Assembly: GCA_945865885.1 (NCBI GenBank)
Contig: CAMBEZ010000002.1
Span: 62,001 to 126,000, forward strand
Source: Owenweeksia hongkongensis DSM 17368
GTDB taxonomy: Bacteria; Bacteroidota; Bacteroidia; Flavobacteriales; Schleiferiaceae
Direction: 5' to 3'
DNA length: 64,000 nucleotides
Under the pieces are notes generated by a model, which was not told where the DNA came from, did no database searches, and worked only from the letters and a program-made list of their open reading frames with translations. The position numbers and the translations under genes are program-made. Below are positions 25,964 to 35,917 of the stretch, piece after piece (within the stretch, counting starts at the first letter, position 1; each line of letters opens with the position of its first letter).

Positions 25964-27763
25964 TCAATGACCCGTTTCTTCCTCGCCGTCTTGAATCGGC
26001 AAGGACTGCGGAGCAAAATCCTCCGACAAGCCGGGCTTGCTGTAATCGTACGCCCAACGGTGAACTTCTGGGATCTCTCCGGGCCAGTTGCCGTGGATGT
26101 GTTCTACCGGGGTAGTCCATTCCAAGGTATTGGACTTCCAAGGATTTTGAGAAGCCTTGGGGCCGCGGAACATGCTGTAAAAGAAGTTGAACAAGAATAG
26201 CAACTGCGCAATGCCGCCCAAAATGGCAAACATCGTGATCAACACGTTGATGTCTTGGAGGTTGTCGAACATTCCAAATTCTGCGTTGGTGTAGTAACGG
26301 CGTGGTACTGCCGCCAAGCCCAGGAAGTGCATGGGGAAGAAGACACCGTACGCAGACACAAAAGTGATCCAGAAGTGCGCGTAGCCCAACTTCTTGTTCA
26401 TCATGCGGCCGTACATTTTGGGGAACCAGTGGTATACCCCGGCAAACAAACCGAAGATGGCCGACAAGCCCATGACGATGTGGAAGTGCGCCACAACGAA
26501 GTACGTGTCGTGTACGTTGATGTCCAACGCGGAGTCGCCCAAAATGATGCCCGTCAAACCACCGCTCACGAAGGTGCTCACCAAGCCGATGGAGAACAAC
26601 ATGGCCGGAGTCAATTGGAGATTGCCTTTCCACAAGGTGGTCATGTAGTTGAACGCCTTAACGGCCGACGGAATCGCAATCAACAAGGTAGTGAACGTAA
26701 ATACCGAACCCAGGAACGGATTCATGCCGGTCACGAACATGTGGTGCCCCCAAACGATGAAGGACAGGAACGCAATGGCCAAAATAGAGGTCACCATGGC
26801 ACGGTAGCCAAAGATGGGCTTGCGCGAGTTGGTGGCGATCACCTCTGAGGTAATGCCCAATGCCGGCAACAAAATGATGTATACCTCCGGGTGACCCAAG
26901 AACCAGAACAAGTGTTCGTAGAGTACTGGGCTGCCGCCTTGGTAGTGAAGCGCTTCGCCGGCCATGTAAATGTCCGACAAGTAAAAGCTGGTGCCCAGCA
27001 TGCGGTCAAACATCAAGAGCAGTACCGCACTCACCAAGACCGGAAAGGACAACACGCCCAAAATGGCGGTGACCAAAAACGCCCAAATGGTCAACGGCAA
27101 GCGCGTCATGGACATGCCTTTGGTGCGCAAGTTCAGCACGGTCACGATGTAGTTCAGCGAACCCAACAAAGAGGACACGATGAACAACGTCATGGAAATT
27201 AACCACAGGGTCATGCCCGCTCCGGAGCCCGGCATGGCCTGCGGCAAAGCGCTCAACGGCGGGTAGATGGTCCAACCTCCAGAGGCCGGGCCGGTTTCAA
27301 CAAACAACGAAGCAATCATGATGACACTGGACGCAAAGAAGAACCAGTACGACAACATGTTCAAAAAGCCCGACGCCATGTCGCGCGCACCAATTTGCAA
27401 CGGAATGAGTAGGTTGGAAAACGTACCGCTCAGGCCCGCCGTCAAAACGAAGAATACCATGATGGTGCCGTGGATGGTCACCAAGGCCAAATACATGTTG
27501 GGGTCCATGACGCCATCGGGCGCCCACTTGCCCAGGAAGTATTCCAGAATGGCGAATTTTTTCTCCGGCCATGCCAGTTGTAGGCGGAAAAGCATGGACA
27601 TAAATACCCCCACGATTCCCATGAACATTCCCGTTACCAGGAACTGCTTGGAAATCATTTTGTGGTCCGTGCTGAACACGTAGGTGTTCCAGAAGTTCGG
27701 AGCCGGATGGTCGTGGTGCTCGTGGTCGTGAGCGTGGTCGTGTGCGTGTGCTTCTGCAGCCAT
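25964..27763 (-). CDS. ctaD: Cytochrome c oxidase subunit I
   Basis: 599 residues from MAAEAHAHD; an in-frame TTG four codons upstream is less likely. The N-terminus is His-rich (HAHDHAHDHEHHDH, residues 5-18), a feature seen in related Bacteroidota. Twelve membrane helices follow, with LFWFLGHPEVYIILLPALG containing the CuB histidine and the cross-linked tyrosine, the CuB pair in WGHHMFVTG, and the heme ligands in HFHIVMG. This is the catalytic subunit that reduces oxygen at the heme a3/CuB centre. It is the last gene of the act-cta operon, 21 bp after ctaC, and is followed by a strong terminator. Subunits III and IV are encoded 22 kb away. Confidence 0.97.
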   Translation of the reverse strand: MAAEAHAHDHAHDHEHHDHPAPNFWNTYVFSTDHKMISKQFLVTGMFMGIVGVFMSMLFRLQLAWPEKKFAILEYFLGKWAPDGVMDPNMYLALVTIHGTIMVFFVLTAGLSGTFSNLLIPLQIGARDMASGFLNMLSYWFFFASSVIMIASLFVETGPASGGWTIYPPLSALPQAMPGSGAGMTLWLISMTLFIVSSLLGSLNYIVTVLNLRTKGMSMTRLPLTIWAFLVTAILGVLSFPVLVSAVLLLMFDRMLGTSFYLSDIYMAGEALHYQGGSPVLYEHLFWFLGHPEVYIILLPALGITSEVIATNSRKPIFGYRAMVTSILAIAFLSFIVWGHHMFVTGMNPFLGSVFTFTTLLIAIPSAVKAFNYMTTLWKGNLQLTPAMLFSIGLVSTFVSGGLTGIILGDSALDINVHDTYFVVAHFHIVMGLSAIFGLFAGVYHWFPKMYGRMMNKKLGYAHFWITFVSAYGVFFPMHFLGLAAVPRRYYTNAEFGMFDNLQDINVLITMFAILGGIAQLLFLFNFFYSMFRGPKASQNPWKSNTLEWTTPVEHIHGNWPGEIPEVHRWAYDYSKPGLSEDFAPQSLPIQDGEEETGH

Positions 27764-27784
27764 AAGTCGGTTCAATTGCTACGA

Positions 27785-28810
27785 TTACAGGGTCTCAGCG
27801 ACCGTTTTCTGTTCTTTAATCCAAGCGGCGTATTCTTCCTCAGACACCACCACAATAGGCATTTGCATGTTGTAGTGTGCTGCGCCACAGATCTTGTTGC
27901 ACAAAATCAAGTAGTCGAATACATACGGCTCTTTGCCGGCCTTGGCACGCACCGCGTTGATGCGTTCCACTTTAGCTACCATGTCCGCATCCTTGCGCAT
28001 GTCTGCGGTAGTCACCGTTGGGGTGAATTGGAATTGGGTGGGCACTCCAGGTACGCAGTTCATTTGCGCGCGGAAATGCGGCATGTAGGCCGAGTGAATA
28101 ACGTCCTGCGAACGAAACTTAAACAGCACCGGACGGCCTACGGGAAGGTACATTTCCGGCGTGACTTGATCGTCGGCAGACTTAGCATCCAAGGTATCCA
28201 CCCCCAAGGCGTTGGTGCCGGCTATTAAGCGCACGTTGGCATTGCCCAAATCGTTGTCCTTGCCGGCGTAACGAGCCGTCCACTTGAACTGTTGTGCGTA
28301 GAGTTCCACCACAATGGGCTCGTTCTCCTTGGAGGGGTTCATGATGGTGCTCCAGGTGCTCAAACCGTACAGAATCAACACGGCCAAGATAACTGCTGGA
28401 ACTACGGTCCAAACAAGCTCCAATTTGTTGTTGTGCTCAAAATACGAAGCCTTGCGCCCAGCCGTACCGCGGTACCGGTATGCGAAGTAAAACAACACCG
28501 GCTGCACAATCAAGAACATCACAATGATGATGCCCATGGAAATGTCCCACAGATTGTCGTACTGAGGTCCGTGTTCCGACGCCGGCAACCCCAAGGTGTC
28601 TGGCATCCAGGCATACATCATGGCAAAGAAGGACGCGATGAAGGCAATGCCAAACACGAGCATCCAAAAACCTTGACGGTCGTTGTCCTCCGGAGTGGGC
28701 AAGGCGGTGTCCTCTTCGCGAATGACCGAAGAAAGTTCGTAAATCCGTACAATCTGGATGACGGCCAAGACGGCCAAAACCAGTACTGCTGCTATTAAAA
28801 TTCCGTTCAT
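27785..28810 (-). CDS. ctaC: Cytochrome c oxidase subunit II
   Basis: 341 residues. A first N-terminal helix (about 3-22), a second near residue 52 and a third around 95-120 precede the periplasmic cupredoxin domain. The CuA ligands are CNKICGAAHYNM (C304, C308, H312, M315), with the earlier histidine in AYMPHFRAQM. The extra N-terminal helices and linker make it longer than the classical subunit II; no C-terminal cytochrome c domain is present, so electrons must come from ActA, ActE or a separate carrier. It lies 12 bp downstream of actF. Confidence 0.95.
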   Translation of the reverse strand: MNGILIAAVLVLAVLAVIQIVRIYELSSVIREEDTALPTPEDNDRQGFWMLVFGIAFIASFFAMMYAWMPDTLGLPASEHGPQYDNLWDISMGIIIVMFLIVQPVLFYFAYRYRGTAGRKASYFEHNNKLELVWTVVPAVILAVLILYGLSTWSTIMNPSKENEPIVVELYAQQFKWTARYAGKDNDLGNANVRLIAGTNALGVDTLDAKSADDQVTPEMYLPVGRPVLFKFRSQDVIHSAYMPHFRAQMNCVPGVPTQFQFTPTVTTADMRKDADMVAKVERINAVRAKAGKEPYVFDYLILCNKICGAAHYNMQMPIVVVSEEEYAAWIKEQKTVAETL

Positions 28811-28822
28811 GAGATACCGCGC

Positions 28823-30295
28823 TTATTGATGGAACAGTTCACTTTCTTTCAACATGGGGTGGTTGTGCTGCTTCAGTGGAGCCGCTCCCAAATTCCGTCC
28901 TACCACCAAGATGAACAAGCCGGAGAAGAACAAGAAGCCCCCGATTTCAGCTGCGCCAAAACCGTAGCCCATGCCCACCGAACCCGGCATGATCATGATG
29001 TAGTGGTCCATCCAGTGACCCACCAAGACAAAAAACGATGCCAAAGAAATGAATCCCAGGATGCGCTTTGCGTCCCGACTGACCAACAGCAAGAATGGGA
29101 CCAAGAAATTCAAAACAACCATGGTGATCAAGTAGGGTTTGTACTCCCCAAAACGCGCCATGTAGTAGGTTACTTCTTCTGGAATGTTGGCGTACCAAAT
29201 CAACATGTACTGGGAGAACCACAAGTAGGTCCAGAAAATGCTGAATGCGAACATGAACTTGCCCAAGTCGTGCTGGTGGTTGGCGTTGATCCAAGGAAGG
29301 TGTCCGCCCAAACGCAGGTAAATGACGATTAAATTCAATGCCACGATCGACGTCACGAACATGCCCGCGAAGGTGTACCAGCCAAACAACGTGGAGTACC
29401 AGTGAGCATCAATGGACATGATAATGTCCCAAGCGCTTGTGGAGGAAGTGACGGCATAGAGAACCAAGAAAACGGCAGAAAGAGAACGCTGTTTTTTCCA
29501 CAAGTTCTGACCCTTGGGAAGGGCGTCTTCCGCCAAACTGTTCTTGCGCAACAAGTAAGCACCGCCAAACCAAATTACGATGTAGGCCACCAAGCGAGCA
29601 ATAAAGAACGGTCCGTTCAAGTAACCGGACTTGCCCGCAATGATTTCGTCGTAATTGGGGCTGTTGACATCCATAATGCCTTCGTGCATCCAGTGCCAAA
29701 TCCCGTGCACGTGGTTTAATCCGGCGATGGCAATGACTAAAATTACCAACAAAGGCACAATAACCCAAAGCGAAACGGCTTCAAAAACGCGGGTCAAACC
29801 GGCAGACCAACCCACTTGCGCTACATACTGGATGGCCAAAAAGAACGTGGCTCCAATGCCCAAGGACAAAAAGAAGATGGAGTTCACCAACAAGGCAGAC
29901 CAGGGACGATTTCCGCTTTGGTCCACGTGGTGGGCGTCGTGCATTTCTGCGTCACCGTGCGCTGTGTGGGCGTCGCCGTGTGCCGCTACTGCTTCGTGGG
30001 ACTCGGAAGGGCCGTGGTGATCTGTAGGAGCACCGGCTGCGTGCACGGCCGTGTCTGCAGGTACCTCTTCTGCGTGCGCACCAGCTGTGTCCGCGTGAGC
30101 GTCAACCGCATGGTCACCGTGTGCGTCAGCAACTGCGGCGTGGTCGTTGTGGTGATCTGCAACAGCAGCAGTACCGTGCGCATCGTGGCCGGCTTCAGCA
30201 ACCGGATCTTGGGTAAAACCTATGGCCAAACCCACGGCTCCCGCGAGAACCAACGCGTAGGCCAGGAATTTAACATTGCGGGGAAGAACAAACAT
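28823..30295 (-). CDS. actF: ActF, alternative complex III quinol-oxidising membrane subunit
   Basis: 490 residues. After one N-terminal helix (about 10-28) there is a His/Ala/Asp-rich segment at about 35-128 with 19 histidines, then the NrfD-like ten-helix core beginning RPWSALLVNSIFFLSLGIG. Motifs FAWDIIMSIDAHWYSTLFG-like and WFSQYMLIWYANIPEE are typical of ActF (quinol:cytochrome c oxidoreductase quinone-binding subunit 2). ActC and ActF form the membrane core of alternative complex III. Its position after actE and before ctaC is the standard order. The His-rich insert may bind metal, which is inference. Confidence 0.93.
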   Translation of the reverse strand: MFVLPRNVKFLAYALVLAGAVGLAIGFTQDPVAEAGHDAHGTAAVADHHNDHAAVADAHGDHAVDAHADTAGAHAEEVPADTAVHAAGAPTDHHGPSESHEAVAAHGDAHTAHGDAEMHDAHHVDQSGNRPWSALLVNSIFFLSLGIGATFFLAIQYVAQVGWSAGLTRVFEAVSLWVIVPLLVILVIAIAGLNHVHGIWHWMHEGIMDVNSPNYDEIIAGKSGYLNGPFFIARLVAYIVIWFGGAYLLRKNSLAEDALPKGQNLWKKQRSLSAVFLVLYAVTSSTSAWDIIMSIDAHWYSTLFGWYTFAGMFVTSIVALNLIVIYLRLGGHLPWINANHQHDLGKFMFAFSIFWTYLWFSQYMLIWYANIPEEVTYYMARFGEYKPYLITMVVLNFLVPFLLLVSRDAKRILGFISLASFFVLVGHWMDHYIMIMPGSVGMGYGFGAAEIGGFLFFSGLFILVVGRNLGAAPLKQHNHPMLKESELFHQ

Positions 30296-30318
30296 ACTTC
30301 TTGCTTTATTCTATTAAA

Positions 30319-30936
30319 TTACAGTGCAGCCGTTGCCGTGGTATCCGCAGCAGGAGCCGCAGCGCCACCTCCGTTTTGCTCGGCGCGCAACTGGAATACG
30401 TACTTGATGATTTTCCAACGCTCGTCGTAGGACAACTGAGACGCATGCGATCCCATGTTGTTCTTGCCGTGCATGATCACGTGGTACGCGGATCCTGGAG
30501 TGATGTCTGGAAGACGGTCGGAACCGTAACCGGGAACACCCAAGATCTTTTCGCGCTGCATCAGGATGCCGTTGCCGTCCCCTTTTTCGCCGTGGCAGTG
30601 CGAACAGAATTGTCCGTAGAGCACTTTTCCGTCCTCAGCATTCAATTCGGCAAAGTAAGCGGGAACTTCAGCATTGCGCTTGGACAATTCGTAGGCTTCG
30701 TTGGTATTGGGCAAACCGTACGGCACTTCACCGCGCGATACCGTTCCGGCTACCGGCTTGCGGGCAGACAAACCATCGGCAAACTGCGTTGCGGGTTGGT
30801 ACGCCTCCAAAGAAGGGGAACGGTACATGTCGTCCATGTACACGTAGCCCGGAGTAGTCTTGTCCCAGTTGCACGCTGCGGTCAATGCGATCATAGAGAC
30901 AGCAGCAAGAGTTGCGGAAATGCGGTTTAGAGTCAT
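30319..30936 (-). CDS. actE: ActE, monoheme cytochrome c lipoprotein of alternative complex III
   Basis: 205 residues. The signal peptide ends in the lipobox LTAAC with C22 as the lipidated cysteine. One heme c site is present, CSHCH at 111-115, with the axial methionine probably in QREKILGVPGYGSDRL or a following Met. A C-terminal Ala/Thr tail closes the chain. ActE passes electrons within alternative complex III towards the oxidase on the periplasmic face. It starts 11 bp after actD and is followed by actF. Confidence 0.92.
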   Translation of the reverse strand: MTLNRISATLAAVSMIALTAACNWDKTTPGYVYMDDMYRSPSLEAYQPATQFADGLSARKPVAGTVSRGEVPYGLPNTNEAYELSKRNAEVPAYFAELNAEDGKVLYGQFCSHCHGEKGDGNGILMQREKILGVPGYGSDRLPDITPGSAYHVIMHGKNNMGSHASQLSYDERWKIIKYVFQLRAEQNGGGAAAPAADTTATAAL

Positions 30937-30947
30937 CCGTTCAGCAA

Positions 30948-31466
30948 TTAGGCGTGGGTGATTTCAATGGCTCCGGTCTTCTTCAACAGGTCCACAACGT
31001 GATTGCCGTCTTCAACTTCAATCATGAATTTGTCGTCTGTGGTGCGCGGATCTGGATTCTGTGGGGCACGACCGGGGTACAAACCGTTCAATACGAAAAA
31101 CGTCCAAACCATCAAGTGGGCCGTAAAAAATACCGTTAATTCAAACAAAACCGGCACAAAAGCGGGCATGTTCCAGCCCCAAGTGGCGTTGGGTTTGCCG
31201 CCAATGTTCATGGGCCAATCCACAATCATTTGGAAATACGTGATCGTCACAATCGTGGTCAAGCCCAACAAACCGTACATAAAGGCGGCCATGGCGATGC
31301 GAGTATCCTTCAAACCCATGGCCTTGTCCAAGCCGTGGATGGGGAAAGGCGAATAAACCTCCTTCACCGCTACGCCTTGCGCGCGGAGCTCTTTTACGGC
31401 ACCCAAAACAACATCGTCGTCGTCGTACAGGGCGCGTACCAAGGGTTTTGAATCAGTGGTGTGCAT
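30948..31466 (-). CDS. actD: ActD, DUF3341 subunit of alternative complex III
   Basis: 172 residues. A soluble N-terminal part (about 1-55, ALYDDDDVVLGAVKEL and VYSPFPIHGLDKAMG) is followed by two membrane helices (about 60-85 and 100-130) and a C-terminal soluble tail. This matches DUF3341, the ActD family. ActD holds no cofactor and is thought to stabilise the ActC/ActF core. The start overlaps the actC stop region by 14 bp, showing tight coupling. Confidence 0.92.
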   Translation of the reverse strand: MHTTDSKPLVRALYDDDDVVLGAVKELRAQGVAVKEVYSPFPIHGLDKAMGLKDTRIAMAAFMYGLLGLTTIVTITYFQMIVDWPMNIGGKPNATWGWNMPAFVPVLFELTVFFTAHLMVWTFFVLNGLYPGRAPQNPDPRTTDDKFMIEVEDGNHVVDLLKKTGAIEITHA

Positions 31467-32847
31467 GGTCGTCTTCCGTGTGGTGTTTCTTTTGGCTCTC
31501 TCCAGAAGACTTCAAGATGGTCTTCAATTCGGCTTGAGCAATTACGGGGAATGTGCGGGCGTAGAGCAGGAACAAAACGAAGAAGAATCCGATGGTTCCC
31601 ATGTAGAAGGCAATGTCGATGGACGAAGGCGAGAACATGGCCCATGAGGACGGTAAGTAATCGCGGTGCAAGGAGGTCACGATGATGACAAAGCGCTCAA
31701 ACCACATACCGATGTTCACCACAATGGAAATGATGAAGGTGAAGACCAGGTTGGTGCGCAATTTCTTGGACCACATGAACTGGGGAGAGAACACGTTGCA
31801 CGTCATCATGGACCAGTAGGCCCACCAATAAGGACCGGTGGCGCGGTTGAGGAATGCATACTGCTCGTACTCCACTCCGGAGTAGTAGGCAATGAACAAT
31901 TCCGTGATGTAGGCCACACCCACAATGGATCCCGTCACCATGATGATGATGTTCATCATCTCAATGTGCTGGATGGTGATGTAGTCTTCCATCTTGAAGA
32001 GCTTCCGCACGATGATCAATAGGGTTTGCACCATGGCAAAACCGGAGAAGATGGCGCCCGCAACGAAGTACGGAGGGAAGATGGTGGTGTGCCAACCCGG
32101 GATGACGGAGGTGGCGAAGTCCATGGATACAATGGTGTGTACGGACAATACCAATGGAGTGGCCAAGCCCGCCAACACTAGGGAAACCTCTTCAAAGCGC
32201 TGCCAATGCTTGGCCTTACCGCCCCAACCGAAGGACAAAATGCGGTAGATGTGCTTTTGAATGGGGTTGATGGCGCGGTCGCGAATCATGGCGAAGTCCG
32301 GAATCAAACCGACGTACCAGAAAACGGTGGATACGCTCAAATAGGTGGAAAGCGCGAATACGTCCCACAGCAACGGGGAGTTGAAGTTCACCCACAAGGA
32401 ACCGAATTGGTTGGGGATGGGCAACACGAAGTACGCAACCCAAACACGACCCATGTGGATCACAGGGAACAATCCCGCTTGAATGACGGAGAAGATGGTC
32501 ATGGCCTCCGCAGAACGGTTGATGGACATGCGCCACTTTTGACGGAACAACAGAAGCACCGCGGAAATCAAGGTTCCCGCATGGCCAATGCCTACCCACC
32601 ATACGAAGTTGGTGATGTCCCAAGCCCAGCCAACAGTCTTGTTCAGGCCCCAGGATCCGATACCGTTGGCAATGGTCCAGAGTATGGCGCCCACGCCCCA
32701 GAGGAACATGGCCAAGGCAATACTAAAAGCAATCCACCAGGCCTTGGGCGCAGTAGACTCAACGGGGCGAACAACGTCCAACGTGATGTCGTGGTACGTC
32801 TTATTTCCTAGAACAAGGGGTTCGCGAACGGGCGATTCGTAGTGCAT
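31453..32847 (-). CDS. actC: ActC, NrfD/PsrC-like membrane subunit of alternative complex III
   Basis: 464 residues with ten predicted helices of the NrfD/PsrC fold, starting AWWIAFSIALAMFLWGVGAI. Conserved features include WWVGIGHAGTLISAVLLLFRQ, the loop FNSPLLWDVFALSTYLSVS and HTIVSMDFATSVIPGWHTT, which are typical of ActC and line the quinol site. The C-terminus is His-rich (HHTEDDHAHH). The gene starts 14 bp after actB and overlaps actD. It couples quinol oxidation to electron transfer into the ActB iron-sulfur clusters. Confidence 0.95.
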   Translation of the reverse strand: MHYESPVREPLVLGNKTYHDITLDVVRPVESTAPKAWWIAFSIALAMFLWGVGAILWTIANGIGSWGLNKTVGWAWDITNFVWWVGIGHAGTLISAVLLLFRQKWRMSINRSAEAMTIFSVIQAGLFPVIHMGRVWVAYFVLPIPNQFGSLWVNFNSPLLWDVFALSTYLSVSTVFWYVGLIPDFAMIRDRAINPIQKHIYRILSFGWGGKAKHWQRFEEVSLVLAGLATPLVLSVHTIVSMDFATSVIPGWHTTIFPPYFVAGAIFSGFAMVQTLLIIVRKLFKMEDYITIQHIEMMNIIIMVTGSIVGVAYITELFIAYYSGVEYEQYAFLNRATGPYWWAYWSMMTCNVFSPQFMWSKKLRTNLVFTFIISIVVNIGMWFERFVIIVTSLHRDYLPSSWAMFSPSSIDIAFYMGTIGFFFVLFLLYARTFPVIAQAELKTILKSSGESQKKHHTEDDHAHH

Positions 32848-32861
32848 GTGCGATCGCAGGA

Positions 32862-35800
32862 TTAAGCTGGGTTTCTAACTTTCGATTGGTAGAAGACAGA
32901 AGGTTGTGTTCCAACTTCTTCCAACAAGTGGTAGGCACGCGCGTCTTGTTTGACCGCCGCCACGGCGCTCTTCGCGTTGTTGACGTCGCCAAACGATAGC
33001 GCTCCAGTGGAGCATGCCTGGGCACAAGCGGTTGTAAAGGCGCCTTCCTCCATGGGTTCGCCTTTCTTCTTGGCTTCTAACTTGGCGTACTGGATGCGCT
33101 GGATGCAGAAGGAGCACTTCTCCATGACACCGCGCGAACGCACGGTTACGTCCGGGTTCAACACCATGCGGCCCAAATCGTCTTGCGACGGATTCACGCT
33201 GCTGAACTTGTCGTTCTTCATGTAGTTGAACCAGTTGAAACGACGAACCTTGTACGGGCAGTTGTTCGCGCAATAACGCGTACCAATGCACCGGTTGTAG
33301 GTCATGTGGTTCAATCCCTCTTGCGAGTGGGTGGTTGCAGCTACCGGACAAACCGTTTCACACGGTGCGTGGTTGCAGTGCTGGCACATCACCGGCTGGA
33401 ACACTACTTCCGGACTGGCGGAAGGAACTTCCATGGCGGCGTACTTCGCCATCACGCCTACTCCATCGGCTTCTGCAGACTCGTGCGAAGTGTCCGATGA
33501 GTAGTAGCGGTCAATGCGCAACCAGTGCATGTCGCGGAAACGGCGAACTTCGTCTTTACCGACGACCGGTACGTTGTTTTCAATGTGGCAAGCCACGACG
33601 CAGGCGCCGCAACCAATGCACGAGTTCAAGTCGATGCTCATGTTCCACATGTGCATGGTCTTGTGGTCGTGGTCCGGCCACAAATTGGCTTCGTTGGCGT
33701 TTACAGTACCCTGCAGGGTATGGAATTCGGCCTTCTCATTCCAAGACTTACCGGTAGAATCCGCCAAGAACGTAGCCAAGGTGGTTTCGTTCACAATTTT
33801 GCGGCCCATCATGGTGTTGCCCAGCTGAACCGAAGCAAATTCGTGTTCGTCTTCGGCCAACGTAACTTTTGCAACGGCGTACGCCGAGCCGCTCTTCATC
33901 AAGGAGTAGGCATTGACGCCCACGTTGTCGGCAACCTTGCCCACTTTGGTGCGTCCGTAGCCCAAGGCAAGGCCCAAGGTTCCAGCGGCCTGGCCGGGCT
34001 GAATCCAAGCAGGAACGCGCTCCAAGGTAGTTCCGTTGACGGTAAGGGTCAGGTAGGAGCCGTTGATGGCTCCGTTGCTTTCGGAGGTGTTCTCTACGCC
34101 TAATTTCAGGGCATCGGCTGCGGAAATGGTCACGTAGTTGTCCCACGTAACGCGCGAGATGGGATCCGGGAGTTCGTGCAACCACGGGTTGTTGGCTTGG
34201 AAACCAGCGCCAACCGCCTTTTGGTAAAACACCACTTCCCACTCCCCGGTTGCCGCTTTGGCGGCCTCCTCGGCAGCTACGGAAGCGCCGGCCAATGCTT
34301 TTGCTGCTGCACCGGAACCTGCGCCGGAAGCGCCGTCGGACAACTGCACACCGCCGTCGTGAAGAATTGCATTGACGGACAACCCGCGGGCTGCCACTGC
34401 GCTGCGGACTACGTCTTTGTACGAAGTGGCGTCACCCAACAAAGACATCAAAACTTCTTGAGCCGGCTTGCTGTCAAACAAAGGAGCAATGGTTGGCTGC
34501 GCAACCGCATAGTGACCGGCTACAGGAGTGTAGTCGTTCCAAGACTCCAAGTAATGAGGAACGGGAGCGGCATAGGTGCACAATGAAGCGGTTTCGTCCA
34601 AACGGTCCGTGAGGGCCAAGGAGAACGTTGCCTTTTTGATCAAATCAGCAAAACCAGGGGCCGCGTATGCGGGATTGGCACCCCAAACCACCAAAGCGCC
34701 CACGCGCCCGGCCTTCAAATCTGCCGCTAAGTTGCTCAAGGAACGATCGTTGCCTTGCGCCACGTAAACGGACTTACCGGCCTGCACCGTGGTGCCGATG
34801 TTGGACAATGCTGCGTTGATGGCGGCGGCCAAGTGCTCGTTGGGCCCGATGTTGCCACCGGAAAATACAACCGATGCACCCTTGTGGGCCACCAAATCTT
34901 TAGCCGCTTTGTCCAGAACTTTCTTGGCGTCGGCGCTCAGGGCACCCACGCGAACGGATGCGCCCGACACTTGGTTGTAGAGGTACGCCAAAGCAGCACC
35001 GTACTCGGACGCTTTTACCTTGACGCGCTGATCGGCATTGGAACCGGTCATCGACAAATTGGACTCAAACTGGTAGTGGCGGCTCATTCCAGCACCGGGC
35101 TTGCGGCCAACCGCATAATCCGAAGCCAGCTGCTGCGCCATACCCGCACCCAAGAAATCTTCTCCAATGGAGACGATGACTTTGGCAGATGCTAAATCGT
35201 AAAACGGAAGCGCACGGTTGCCGGTAAGGGCTTCCCAAACGTCTAATTTCTGGCTGACGCTGGCGGCATCCCACTGAACGTGGTTGAAGTTGGCATAGGC
35301 ACCGCGCATGCGCTCAATCACTCCTTTGGTGGAAGGACTGAAGACGGAAGAGGTCAGCAACGTGAAGGTTTTGCCTTCTGTTCTCGCTTTATCCACCGCT
35401 GTTTTCAATGCGGACTCCACTTTGCTCCAATTCGATGCTTCCTCGCCTTTGACGGGACTGCTCAAACGAGCAGAATCGTACAATGACAATACAGATGCTT
35501 GCGCACGTGCGGTGGTTCCAGAATTGAAAAATCCTTTATCGCCCGGCTCTACCTTAATGGGACGTCCTTCGCGCGTCTTGATCAAAACCGATGCAAAATC
35601 TTGGCCGTCCACGTAGGAGGTGGCGTAGTAATTGGGAATTCCGGGCGTGATTGCGTCCGGCTTTACCACGTACGGGATGCTTTCTACGATGGGGTTTTCG
35701 CAGGCGGCTAAAGTAGCAGCGGCCGTGGAAAATCCTACAAACTTGAGGAAGTCTCTACGCGAAGTGTTTGCAGATTCCAGTAAGGCACCGTCTCCCAAGA

Positions 35801-35909
35801 TCGCCTCTACCGGCAAATCTTCTGCGAACTCATTCTGCGCCAGTTTTTGTGCAACGGGCGTGTTGCCCAGTTCATCAAAACCTTTCCAATATTTCTTTTC
35901 GCTTGCCAT
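32862..35909 (-). CDS. actB: ActB, molybdopterin-oxidoreductase-like iron-sulfur subunit
   Basis: 1015 residues from MASEKKYWKG; the ATG seven codons upstream overlaps actA and is not used in relatives. A twin-arginine type signal is seen as SRRDFLKFVGFSTAAATLAAC (about residues 50-70). A large molybdopterin-oxidoreductase-like domain without clear cofactor ligands fills the middle. The C-terminal ferredoxin domain (about 745-1000) has cysteine groups CIGCGACVVAC, CQHCNHAPCETVC, YCANNCP and CSFC with ACAQAC, enough for three [4Fe-4S] and one [3Fe-4S] cluster. ActB receives electrons from the membrane core and passes them to ActA/ActE hemes. Confidence 0.95.
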   Translation of the reverse strand: MASEKKYWKGFDELGNTPVAQKLAQNEFAEDLPVEAILGDGALLESANTSRRDFLKFVGFSTAAATLAACENPIVESIPYVVKPDAITPGIPNYYATSYVDGQDFASVLIKTREGRPIKVEPGDKGFFNSGTTARAQASVLSLYDSARLSSPVKGEEASNWSKVESALKTAVDKARTEGKTFTLLTSSVFSPSTKGVIERMRGAYANFNHVQWDAASVSQKLDVWEALTGNRALPFYDLASAKVIVSIGEDFLGAGMAQQLASDYAVGRKPGAGMSRHYQFESNLSMTGSNADQRVKVKASEYGAALAYLYNQVSGASVRVGALSADAKKVLDKAAKDLVAHKGASVVFSGGNIGPNEHLAAAINAALSNIGTTVQAGKSVYVAQGNDRSLSNLAADLKAGRVGALVVWGANPAYAAPGFADLIKKATFSLALTDRLDETASLCTYAAPVPHYLESWNDYTPVAGHYAVAQPTIAPLFDSKPAQEVLMSLLGDATSYKDVVRSAVAARGLSVNAILHDGGVQLSDGASGAGSGAAAKALAGASVAAEEAAKAATGEWEVVFYQKAVGAGFQANNPWLHELPDPISRVTWDNYVTISAADALKLGVENTSESNGAINGSYLTLTVNGTTLERVPAWIQPGQAAGTLGLALGYGRTKVGKVADNVGVNAYSLMKSGSAYAVAKVTLAEDEHEFASVQLGNTMMGRKIVNETTLATFLADSTGKSWNEKAEFHTLQGTVNANEANLWPDHDHKTMHMWNMSIDLNSCIGCGACVVACHIENNVPVVGKDEVRRFRDMHWLRIDRYYSSDTSHESAEADGVGVMAKYAAMEVPSASPEVVFQPVMCQHCNHAPCETVCPVAATTHSQEGLNHMTYNRCIGTRYCANNCPYKVRRFNWFNYMKNDKFSSVNPSQDDLGRMVLNPDVTVRSRGVMEKCSFCIQRIQYAKLEAKKKGEPMEEGAFTTACAQACSTGALSFGDVNNAKSAVAAVKQDARAYHLLEEVGTQPSVFYQSKVRNPA

Positions 35910-35917
35910 AGTCTCTA

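Noticed and set aside
24925-26115. 396-codon open frame on the plus strand opposite ruvB and the ctaD end
   Set aside because: It runs through the ctaD terminator and the ruvB promoter and has no motif, so it is a shadow of ruvB.
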